Shown piece after piece: positions 18,877 to 25,557 of a DNA stretch of 64,000 nt. The stretch's first letter is position 1; every line of letters begins with the position of its first letter. This DNA is from Rhodanobacter sp. C03 (lineage in GTDB: Bacteria > Pseudomonadota > Gammaproteobacteria > Xanthomonadales > Rhodanobacteraceae). The DNA lies in the NCBI RefSeq assembly GCF_002001175.1, contig NZ_MUNT01000005.1, positions 186,001 through 250,000 of the forward strand. The letters run 5' to 3'. The notes beneath the pieces were generated by a model. The model was not told the origin of the DNA and did not search any database. It was given only the letters and a program-made list of their open reading frames with translations. The translations under genes were made by a program, and so were the position numbers.

Positions 18877-19452
18877 ATGCACCTGGAATCCGTTGCCAGC
18901 TTCGCGTCAACGTCATCACCATGGCGCACCGTGCGCCAGTCACTGTTGGCGACCACGTTCCTGCTGTTGGCCGCCTGTGCCAGCAGCTCGCATCGGCGCG
19001 AACCGACATTCACCGATTCGCATTCCTCGCTGGCCGATCTGCCGGCCCGTGCACCTTCGGCCGCCAGCGCTGGTGCCGCAAACGATGTGTTGTTCCGCGC
19101 CATGGCCCTGGTCGGCACGCCTTACCACTGGGGCGGCAATACACCGGCCGGTGGTTTCGACTGCAGCGGGCTGGTCGATTACATCTATCGACAGGCAACC
19201 GACATCTTGCTGCCGCACAGCTCACGAGAAATGGCCGCGATGAGCGGCCGCAAGGTGTCGCGGATGACCGAGCTGGCCAGTGGCGACCTCGTGTTCTTCG
19301 GCAGCCGCGCAGGCATCAGCCATGTCGGCGTGTACGTGGGCAAGGGCCGCTTCGTGCATGCGCCGAACAGCGGCGGCACGGTGCGGCTGGACGATATCGA
19401 CGGACCGTACTGGCGCGACCATTTCGAATACGGCAAACGACTGCTGGATTGA
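18877..19452 (+). CDS. NlpC/P60-family lipoprotein endopeptidase
   Basis: Predicted outer-membrane lipoprotein cutting peptide crosslinks in peptidoglycan. 191 residues; signal RQSLLATTFLLLAAC with lipobox LAAC (Cys34). NlpC/P60 domain from about residue 70: VGTPYHWGGNTPAGGFDCSGLV holds catalytic Cys96, ISHVGVYVG the catalytic His and RFVHAPNSGG the third polar residue. MepS/Spr-like. The N-terminal 19 residues before the signal are unusually long. Confidence 0.9.
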   Translation: MHLESVASFASTSSPWRTVRQSLLATTFLLLAACASSSHRREPTFTDSHSSLADLPARAPSAASAGAANDVLFRAMALVGTPYHWGGNTPAGGFDCSGLVDYIYRQATDILLPHSSREMAAMSGRKVSRMTELASGDLVFFGSRAGISHVGVYVGKGRFVHAPNSGGTVRLDDIDGPYWRDHFEYGKRLLD

Positions 19453-19515
19453 AATCAACGGTAATGAGGCAAAGCTGCCTTCACCCAACTCTCCGTGCAG
19501 CGGCGCGGCGAAACT

Positions 19516-19547
19516 ACAACAACGGCGCCTGCAGGCGCCGTTGTTGT
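19516..19547. terminator. Perfect 32-bp palindrome between convergent genes
   Basis: ACAACAACGGCGCCTG followed directly by its exact complement in reverse. It lies between the NlpC/P60 stop (19452) and the slyD stop (19566), which converge, so it probably serves as a bidirectional terminator; the flanking T-rich bases are TTGTTGTTTA. Confidence 0.75.
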
Positions 19548-19565
19548 TTACGCATGTACTCAAAC

Positions 19566-20051
19566 TCAGTGCGCTTCGGCACCCGGCGGATGCGCGTGAC
19601 CATGCTGGATCTCTTCCTCGGTGGCATCGCGAACGTCGTTGATGACGACGTCAAAATTCAGCGTCTTGCCGGCCATCGGGTGGTTCAGATCCACGTCGAT
19701 CGCGCTCATGCCGACCTTGTGCACCGTCACCGCGCGCTGGCTACCGTCCTTCAGCTTCAGCACGGTGACAATGCCCGGCTTGAGGCGATTCGCCTGTGGG
19801 AAATACTTTTTCGACATGCGCTGGATCTGGTCTTCCTGGCGCTCGCCATAACCATCGGCCGCCGCCACCTCGGCCTGCAGCGTCTCGCCGGCCTCATGGC
19901 CTTCCAGCGCCGCTTCCAGACCCGGGATCAGCTGGCCGTGGCCGAGCAGGACCCACAGCTGCTCGTCGCGATCATGCGAACTCTCGATCTTTTCACCGTC
20001 CACCGTCAGCGTGTAGTGGATCGCGATGACCTTGTCCTTGCCAGCCTTCAT
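19566..20051 (-). CDS. slyD: FKBP-type peptidyl-prolyl isomerase SlyD
   Basis: Cis-trans prolyl isomerase and chaperone. 161 residues: FKBP half (MKAGKDKVIAIHYTL, then VLLGHGQLIPGLEAALEGHEAGE), the inserted IF chaperone flap (about 70-120, GYGERQEDQIQRMSKKYF) and the return NHPMAGKTLNFDVVI. The C-terminal tail is short with only three His (HGHAHPPGAEAH), far less metal-binding than the E. coli tail. Its start is 51 bases from the native stop of the MFS gene as it was before transposon insertion. Confidence 0.95.
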   Translation of the reverse strand: MKAGKDKVIAIHYTLTVDGEKIESSHDRDEQLWVLLGHGQLIPGLEAALEGHEAGETLQAEVAAADGYGERQEDQIQRMSKKYFPQANRLKPGIVTVLKLKDGSQRAVTVHKVGMSAIDVDLNHPMAGKTLNFDVVINDVRDATEEEIQHGHAHPPGAEAH

Positions 20052-20119
20052 TGCCTGTCTCTCTGGAGAAATAAAAGAACCGATTCTATCAGCGCATCCC
20101 GATCATGGCCGCGCCTTCT

Positions 20120-20153
20120 CGAAATCCGGTAGTGTCTCAGTTTGAAATCTAGC
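20120..20153. repeat. Left target duplication and terminal inverted repeat
   Basis: CGAAATCC (20120-20127) followed by the 26-bp left terminal repeat (20128-20153). The last stop codon of the DUF2335 gene (20149-20151) lies inside this repeat. Confidence 0.9.
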
Positions 20154-20682
20154 CTTTTCTACTTCTTGTTTTAGGCTTCTTAGGCGTGGAAGGCTTAGGT
20201 TGTTCTGCCTTTTCCTCTTTGGCACCATAGTGCCGCGCGAGGATGAAGGCGCCTCCGAATACGGTGATGGCGCCTCCCCCGAACCCGGCGGCAGCTCCTG
20301 GCGATCCCAGATAGGCAATGATGCAAGTTGTGATCATCGCAGCAACAAACGAACACATGGCGAACTTTTGTCCGCGCGGGATCGCGTCAACATCGGTTTT
20401 CATACAATGATGCCGAATCTGCTGCTCGGCCTGAGCCATCTCTATGATCTTCAGCGCGGACCCGGGACTGACTTCCTCGTACGCCGCCAAACTTTCTGGG
20501 GAAGGTAGCGGTCCAGAATGCGACTTAACCTGAAGGATGTACTGCTGTACTGCCTTATAGATTTGGGGCTGACTTGCTTGGAGCCGCTGGACTTCAGGTG
20601 GCAGAGGAACAGGAGGATGCGCACTCGCTTGCATTGGCGAGTCCGCTTCCTCGTTTGACCTTGATTCTTCGTCCTTGTTCAT
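20149..20682 (-). CDS. DUF2335 membrane protein, transposon cargo
   Basis: 177 residues. A proline-rich N-terminal part, then LPSPESLAAYEEVSPGSALKIIEMAQAEQQIRHH, the helical signature of the DUF2335 family, then two transmembrane segments (about 112-130 and 134-152; AMCSFVAAMITTCIIAYLG and GGGAITVFGGAFILA) and a Lys-rich tail (KPSTPKKPKTRSRKG). Molecular function of the family is unknown. The stop codon is formed by the terminal inverted repeat, so the gene is fitted exactly to the element end and is cargo rather than a captured fragment. 20683-20914, between it and the transposase, shows no convincing gene. Confidence 0.8.
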   Translation of the reverse strand: MNKDEESRSNEEADSPMQASAHPPVPLPPEVQRLQASQPQIYKAVQQYILQVKSHSGPLPSPESLAAYEEVSPGSALKIIEMAQAEQQIRHHCMKTDVDAIPRGQKFAMCSFVAAMITTCIIAYLGSPGAAAGFGGGAITVFGGAFILARHYGAKEEKAEQPKPSTPKKPKTRSRKG

Positions 20683-20914
20683 CGAACGATCTTAACGCAA
20701 AGCGCAAGTCGTTTCCGACTGCTTGCCAATCGGAGGCCTGATCGCCATGCCAATAGTTCTTGGTCAGGCATTTTGTATCTGGATACAGTTCTAGAATGCT
20801 CGTGAAACCGTACCAGAAGTACGTTTTTCTTGGATTCTTCACTGTCTCTTCCTTCTGGACTTAAATCACCAGATGATGATAGCTCCATAGTAGACACGTT
20901 TTCCGTGTCTAAGT

Positions 20915-21793
20915 TCAAGCACAAGTTGGTTTTTTCTTGTACGGGCCACGAGCCTTGGCGGCCGGATCTGGCACCAGCGCCGCAATCTCTGCCAGTGACC
21001 ATACATGGTCAGACACGCCAGCTTCCATCGCAGGCGTGACGCGAAGCGTCTTGTGGATCCGGCCGAAGTTGTAGTGCATGAAGTGCAGCGCAACCGCGTG
21101 CATGTGATTGTCCACTTTCTTGCTGAAAGCATTAGAAAGACGCGTAAAGCGGCGCATGGACATGCGCATGGTCAGGTTCTGGCGCTCGACATAGCTTGTC
21201 GAGATATGGGCTGGATTCGGCTCGCCTTCAATGCGCACGGTCTTGGTGCCGATATGCTCGCTCGGGCTGTACTTGCGCTCTGGCGAGGATGGGCCTTCAC
21301 CGTAGACCTTCACGAGCATGGCGTAGTCGATATCCGAACCAAATGCCCGCTCTACCGCATCCACGTAGACCTTGTGGCCGTCCGTGGTGAGCTGGATGCG
21401 GTTAGAGAGACGTCCCGCCAGATCAGCGATAAAGGCGTTTGCAGCGGCAGCGCCACGATCACCAACCATCCATGAAGCAATGATCTTGGTATCGGCGCAA
21501 ATGGCCGTCCACGTCCACACATCACCGACGCCGAACTCACCTTCGCGCTCAGCCGGGACGTTCTTCTGCTTGGCACCGACGAACGACCAGATTTCGTCGC
21601 ACTGGACGCGCTTGCACGGCAGGTTGCGCAGGGTGCTGTCCTGGTACTCGGCGCAGGCCGAGCCTACGTCTACCAGCAGCTTCGTCACGGTATTAATGGA
21701 GCAGTCCGCTAAGCGGGAAGCCGCACGTAGGCTCATGCCTTCGACGAGGAAGCCGAGGATTTTGGCGCGTTCTGCAATGGACATGCGGTTCAT
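20915..21793 (-). CDS. IS1-family-type DDE transposase
   Basis: 292 residues. N-terminal helix-turn-helix (AERAKILGFLVEGMSLRAASRLADCSINTVTKLL), then CDEIWSFVGAKQKNV carrying the first Asp/Glu, a DVWTWTAICADTKIIASWMVGDR core, LTTDGHKVY with the second Asp, and TSYVERQNLTMRMSMRRFTRLSN with the final Glu. ERQNLTMRM and HAVALHFMHYNFGRIHKTLR are hallmarks of transposases usually annotated as IS1 family. The frame is intact. The 23 bases before the ATG form an inverted repeat AGTTCAG / CTGAACT (21794-21816) whose loop holds AGAGG, so translation may be self-limited. Confidence 0.93.
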   Translation of the reverse strand: MNRMSIAERAKILGFLVEGMSLRAASRLADCSINTVTKLLVDVGSACAEYQDSTLRNLPCKRVQCDEIWSFVGAKQKNVPAEREGEFGVGDVWTWTAICADTKIIASWMVGDRGAAAANAFIADLAGRLSNRIQLTTDGHKVYVDAVERAFGSDIDYAMLVKVYGEGPSSPERKYSPSEHIGTKTVRIEGEPNPAHISTSYVERQNLTMRMSMRRFTRLSNAFSKKVDNHMHAVALHFMHYNFGRIHKTLRVTPAMEAGVSDHVWSLAEIAALVPDPAAKARGPYKKKPTCA

Positions 21794-21937
21794 AGTTCAG
21801 CCTCTTAAACTGAACTATATGCCAGAGTAATGTTAAATGCAACTGTTTGTTTACGTAATTTGCCTTTTTATAGTTGCACATGTCTGCGGATGATGTATTC
21901 TTGCCTCACGCAGACTTGTCGAAGTCGGGAGCTGACC

Positions 21938-22750
21938 ATGGAAAGCACAACTACGGTCTTGCCACAGAGTGACGACCGGGCCACAACTCAAGGACGGTCT
22001 ACCGTTCAATTTCCATATTCCGATCTTGACGCGGCCATTGAAGTCGTGCGTGGCGTTCACAATGCCGGAGGAACGGCATGCGATTCGGATCAATTGGCTG
22101 CGGAAATGAAGATGGAAGCCAAGGGTGGCGGCTTCCGGATGCGTATCACTGGGGCGCAGACCTTCGGACTGATTGTGTATGAACGCGGAGGGCGCATATC
22201 CCTGACGGATCTCGGACGCCAAATTATTGATTCCGCCACTGAGCGGCAGGCGCGCGTGAGTGCGTTTCTGACAGTCGAGCTATACGCCAAGGTCTACGAG
22301 CAATTCAAGGGCGGCCCATTGCCCCCACAGGCAGGGCTGGAGCGTGCGATAGGCACTCTCGGGGTGGGGGCAAAAGTAAGAGATCGAGCGCGGCAGGTTT
22401 TGCTTCGAAGCGCAAAACAGGGCGGATTCTTCGAAGCCGCTGCCGATCGCCTTGTAAAACCAAGCATCAAAACTGATACCGGCATTAGCCAAGGCCAATT
22501 GGACGAGAAAGACAATCGAGACAAGGGCAGAAGTGGTGGTGGTGGCGGCAATGATGACGAGTTGCATCCTCTCATCCGCGGTCTTCTTCAAACACTGCCA
22601 GCGCCAGGGGGAGTGTGGGGTGTTAGTGACCGGCTAGATTGGCTAAATATGGCCAATAGCATCTTGAAAATGATCTACAAGTCTGGCCCGAATGCTGGTG
22701 ATATCAACATTACGATTGCCCAGAAGGAAGGGGGCGGAACGAACGGGTAG
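21938..22750 (+). CDS. Uncharacterised 270-residue protein, transposon cargo
   Basis: Start at 21938 (MESTTTVLPQ) with GGGAG 7 bases upstream, although the frame is open from 21830. No family can be named with confidence. Residues about 30-100 (FPYSDLDAAIEVVRGVHNAGG ... FRMRITGAQTFGLIVYERGGRISLTDLGRQII) look like winged-helix folds; 105-165 are helical (AFLTVELYAKVYEQFKGGPLPP). A glycine-rich linker (RSGGGGGNDDE) precedes a C-terminal part with HPLIRGLLQTLPAPGGVW and SRDRLDWLNMA-like helices. Divergent from the transposase across 144 bases. Confidence 0.75.
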   Translation: MESTTTVLPQSDDRATTQGRSTVQFPYSDLDAAIEVVRGVHNAGGTACDSDQLAAEMKMEAKGGGFRMRITGAQTFGLIVYERGGRISLTDLGRQIIDSATERQARVSAFLTVELYAKVYEQFKGGPLPPQAGLERAIGTLGVGAKVRDRARQVLLRSAKQGGFFEAAADRLVKPSIKTDTGISQGQLDEKDNRDKGRSGGGGGNDDELHPLIRGLLQTLPAPGGVWGVSDRLDWLNMANSILKMIYKSGPNAGDINITIAQKEGGGTNG

Positions 22751-22755
22751 AAATG

Positions 22756-22790
22756 AAAAACCCCGCAGCGCGCCAACGCTAACGGGGTCT
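22756..22790 (-). terminator. Intrinsic terminator inside the transposon
   Basis: CCCCG...CGGGG arms with inner AGCG/CGCT pairing, followed on the minus strand by TTTTTCATTT. It lies 6 bases past the stop of the 270-residue gene and faces the minus-strand gene at 23028. Confidence 0.75.
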
Positions 22791-22916
22791 AAATTTGGCA
22801 TGGTGGTGAAGGCACCCCTCTGCCACCTACAGCTTGTCGGTTAGGACACCAAAAGCATACGTTCTTTTGGGGCTGTAGGCAACTATTGCCTTCCAATCCT
22901 CTTAGGAGAATTGGCT

Positions 22917-23048
22917 ATGGAATCTTTCCATCGCAAGCCCAAGAGCGTATTTGTGCGCGCTTACGTGAGGTTCCGTTTCGGACGGATCGAGAACGTAATC
23001 CAGCACTTCCGCTCGCATCCGGGTCAGTTATCGTTCGCTTTTAACTGA
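22917..23048 (+). CDS. 43-residue basic protein, transposon cargo
   Basis: A short frame with a strong AGGAG Shine-Dalgarno (22904-22908) 8 bases before ATG. The product begins MESFHRKPKSVFVRAYVRF and continues RFGRIENVIQHFRSHPGQLSFAFN-type residues to a TGA; it is very basic (many Arg/Lys/His) and has no Cys or membrane segment. It is too short for ordinary gene calls and its 3' end overlaps the end of the convergent gene by 21 bases. No function can be assigned. Confidence 0.6.
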   Translation: MESFHRKPKSVFVRAYVRFRFGRIENVIQHFRSHPGQLSFAFN

Positions 23049-23306
23049 CGGCTTCACAGGAGCGCCAGCTTTCGCTGGCGCTCCCTTATTCCAGCGTGTC
23101 GCAGCGGCATGTTGCGCAAGCTTTACGCGATCTTCCGCTGAGAGAGCATCCATTCTAGATTTTCCACCCTTCATTCCACCCTTACTGCTCGCCACTTTCC
23201 TAGCGGATGTCTTCTCAGAAGTCGGAAGCGCCGCTTCACCCGTAGCTACATCAAGGATGAATTTCGCTAACTGGTTGGGATCGCGCGGGCGCTTAGGATT
23301 AGGCAT
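23028..23306 (-). CDS. Small KGGK-type basic protein, transposon cargo
   Basis: 92 residues from the ATG at 23306 (MPNPKRPRDPNQLAKFILDVATGE); seven more codons upstream are possible. The second half is ARKVASSKGGMKGGKSRMDALSAEDR, then LAQHAAATRWNK. The KGGKxR / A-ATRW pattern belongs to a widespread family of short basic proteins of unknown function, often near mobile elements (recalled, not checked). A nucleic-acid-binding role is a guess based on charge. Confidence 0.7.
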   Translation of the reverse strand: MPNPKRPRDPNQLAKFILDVATGEAALPTSEKTSARKVASSKGGMKGGKSRMDALSAEDRVKLAQHAAATRWNKGAPAKAGAPVKPSVKSER

Positions 23307-23356
23307 GGCTACAGTATGAAGCCGCATGCCTGACCGCTCAAGGAATCGGCGAGCAG

Positions 23357-23390
23357 CCTAGATTTCAAACTGAGACACTACCCGAAATCC
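23357..23390. repeat. Right terminal inverted repeat and target duplication
   Basis: Reverse complement of the left terminal repeat, ending ...GAGACACTACC, followed by the second copy of CGAAATCC. The TAG that now ends the MFS gene is inside this repeat. Position uncertain by one base. Confidence 0.9.
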
Positions 23391-24598
23391 AGCCCGCGCG
23401 CTTCCGGCCCCAGCCACACCAGCAAGGCCAGGATCAGCGCGACCACAGCGATCCACAACGACATCGCAAAGGCATAGTCGCCGCCGTGCCAATGCGCGAT
23501 CCAGGTCTGCGCTGTAGCCGTGCCGGCCGCCAGCAGGTTGCCCATCTGATAGGCAAAGCCCGGCAAGGTGGCGCGCATGGAGCTCGGCGAGAGTTCGTTG
23601 AGATGCGTCGGCACCACGCCCCATGCACCCTGCACCATCACTTGGATCAGGAACGCACCGAGGCCAAGCAGCAGCAACGAGCCGCCGTACGTCCATAGCG
23701 GGATCACCGGAATCGCGAGCAGCGCGGCAATGATCATCGCCTTGCGTCGACCGATCCGCTCCGACAGCGTGCCGAAGAACAAGCCGCCGGCCAGCGCGCC
23801 GAGATTGAGCAGCGCAACCAGCATGAACGCCGCACCCGAGCTGGTATCCAGGTGCAGGTTCACTTCCTCGAAGGTGTGGTACATGTCCTGCGAGCCGTGG
23901 CTGAACATGTTGAAGGCCGCCATCAGCAGCATCAGATAGATCGCCAGCTTCCAGTGGCCGCGCATGGATTCAAGCACGCCAACCTTCCGGTGCTGCGCCT
24001 GGCCGCTCTGCCACACCGGCGACTCCGGCACACTGCGACGGATGTACAGCACCAACAAGGCCGGTACCGCGCCCACCACGAAAAGCCCACGCCAGCCGAT
24101 GTGATCGAACAACAGCCAGTTGGCCAGCGCGGCGAGGAAAAATCCGCAGGGATAGCCGCTCTGCAGCAGGCCGGAGATCAGTCCACGCGACTTGGCCGGT
24201 ATCGATTCCATCGCCAGCGACGCGCCGATGCCCCACTCGCCACCCATCGCGATACCGAACAGGAAGCGCAACACCAGCAGCATGGTGAGTGAGGTCGAGA
24301 ACGCGGTGGCCAGCTCGAACAACGAGAACAGGATCACATCCAGCATCAGGATCGGGCGCCGCCCGTAGCGATCAGCCAGCCGGCCGAACAGCAAGGCGCC
24401 GATCGGCCGCGCCGCCAGGGTCAGGAACAGACCGTAGGTGACCTTGGCATTGTCGACCCCGAACTCTTTCGACACCGCGACGATGACGAAGGTGAGCAGG
24501 AAGTAGTCGAAGGCATCCAGCGTCCAGCCGAGGAAACTTGCCAGCACGGTATGCCGCTGGGTGGTATCGAGTTCACGCAAGGGTGCAAGCAGTGACAT
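23378..24598 (-). CDS. MFS transporter, lactate/sialate:H+ symporter type, C-terminus altered by the transposon
   Basis: 406 residues from the ATG at 24598 (MSLLAPLRELD); twelve predicted membrane segments. LGWTLDAFDYFLLTFV, GRLADRYGRRP between helices 2 and 3, and GGEWGIGASLAMESIP are typical of the SHS (sialate:H+ symporter/Jen-like) group, whose members carry lactate or other monocarboxylates. The transposon entered just before the stop: the gene now ends ...GLDFG with a TAG supplied by the terminal repeat. Joining the two target copies restores ...LDFEKARP and a TGA at 20103-20105, so only the last five residues were lost and the protein is probably still functional. Confidence 0.88.
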   Translation of the reverse strand: MSLLAPLRELDTTQRHTVLASFLGWTLDAFDYFLLTFVIVAVSKEFGVDNAKVTYGLFLTLAARPIGALLFGRLADRYGRRPILMLDVILFSLFELATAFSTSLTMLLVLRFLFGIAMGGEWGIGASLAMESIPAKSRGLISGLLQSGYPCGFFLAALANWLLFDHIGWRGLFVVGAVPALLVLYIRRSVPESPVWQSGQAQHRKVGVLESMRGHWKLAIYLMLLMAAFNMFSHGSQDMYHTFEEVNLHLDTSSGAAFMLVALLNLGALAGGLFFGTLSERIGRRKAMIIAALLAIPVIPLWTYGGSLLLLGLGAFLIQVMVQGAWGVVPTHLNELSPSSMRATLPGFAYQMGNLLAAGTATAQTWIAHWHGGDYAFAMSLWIAVVALILALLVWLGPEARGLDFG

Positions 24599-24736
24599 CA
24601 AGAGTTCCTTGAGCTGGACTGGCAAAGCGTCACTATCGTATGCCCGGCGTGCTCAAAAGATGCAACCCGCAGGCATGACATGCGGGCATCCAATGACCTA
24701 GGCTGACTGTCTGCATCGTCGACATGTGGAACCCGG

Positions 24737-25393
24737 ATGGATCGAACCACGTGCGCACGGATCGCCAGTCTGTATGACGGCCGGCTGCAGCGCGGCTATG
24801 TCATGGGCAAGCTGACCAACGATCCGGTCTACGCCGCCACGGTCGCGGCAATTGCCGGCACGCAGTTGCCGTTGCTCGATCTTGGCTGCGGGATCGGCCT
24901 GCTCGGACAGTATCTGAGCGCGCAAGGCCATCGACTGCCCTACGTCGGACTTGATCACGACGAACGCAAGATCGTGGCCGGACAACGGGCGGCACAACGC
25001 GCCGGACTGGATGCCATGATGACCTTGCGCCATGCCGACGCAGCCGAACTTCCCGCGCTGCACGGCCACGTCGCCTTGCTCGACATGCTGCACTACCTGC
25101 CGGCCAAGCGGCAGCCTGCGCTGCTGCAGGCAGCGATCCGGCACCTGGCACCACAAGGCTGCCTGATCATCCGCAATGTGCTGCGCGAACCGAACTGGCG
25201 TTTCCACGCGACCCGGATCGAGGAGTTTTTCCTGCGTGCCTCCGGCTGGATTCCCGGTGGGGCGCAACACTATCCGACTGCCGATGAACTACGTGACCCG
25301 CTGGAAAACGCCGGGCTTGATGTACGCATCGAACCGCTGCGTGGGCGTACCCCGTTCAACAGCTACCTGCTCGTGGCACGGCCGCATTGCTGA
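24737..25393 (+). CDS. Class I SAM-dependent methyltransferase
   Basis: 218 residues. Motif I LLDLGCGIGLLGQYL (about 46-60), acidic residue of motif II in YVGLDHDERK, and motif IV LLDMLHYL. The N-terminal DGRLQRGYVMGKLTNDPVYAATV segment resembles the small methyltransferase found in aryl-polyene/xanthomonadin gene clusters, but none of those genes is near. Substrate unknown. The upstream spacer (24599-24736) contains an imperfect inverted repeat with CCCGCA/TGCGGG arms at 24659-24690. Confidence 0.8.
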   Translation: MDRTTCARIASLYDGRLQRGYVMGKLTNDPVYAATVAAIAGTQLPLLDLGCGIGLLGQYLSAQGHRLPYVGLDHDERKIVAGQRAAQRAGLDAMMTLRHADAAELPALHGHVALLDMLHYLPAKRQPALLQAAIRHLAPQGCLIIRNVLREPNWRFHATRIEEFFLRASGWIPGGAQHYPTADELRDPLENAGLDVRIEPLRGRTPFNSYLLVARPHC

Positions 25394-25529
25394 GGGTGTT
25401 TCGCCATTCCATTCAGTTTGGTGACCATCGCACAAGCACTACACCGCAGGATCAGCTATACTTGGCGGCGCAGTCGTTCTGACTGCTGCGACACAAGTCG
25501 CCCTTTCCCTTAGTCTGCAACACGGTATG

Positions 25530-25555
25530 AACACTCCGGGTTGCTCAGGAGTGTT
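25530..25555 (+). promoter_or_regulatory. Hairpin masking the rhlE Shine-Dalgarno
   Basis: AACACTCC (25530-25537) pairs with GGAGTGTT (25548-25555) across a 10-base loop. The 3' arm contains the AGGAG ribosome site and ends 2 bases before the ATG at 25558. In this state the start would be closed; opening by the helicase itself or by temperature is inference. Confidence 0.6.
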
Positions 25556-25557
25556 AC

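Larger units (their letters stand above)
20128..23382. mobile_element. IS1-family-type transposon with four cargo genes
   Basis: About 3.26 kb bounded by near-perfect 26-bp terminal inverted repeats (begin GGTAGTGTCTCAG) and by the 8-bp direct repeat CGAAATCC at 20120-20127 and 23383-23390. It encodes, from left to right, a DUF2335 membrane protein (minus), a transposase (minus), a 270-residue protein (plus), a 43-residue basic protein (plus) and a short KGGK-type protein (minus). Base composition is visibly less GC-rich than the flanks. It lies in the last codons of the MFS gene. Right-end coordinates may be off by one base. Confidence 0.9.

Noticed and set aside
20679-20888. Possible 69-codon minus-strand gene between DUF2335 and the transposase
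   Set aside because: No good ribosome site, and it overlaps the DUF2335 start; composition gives no support.
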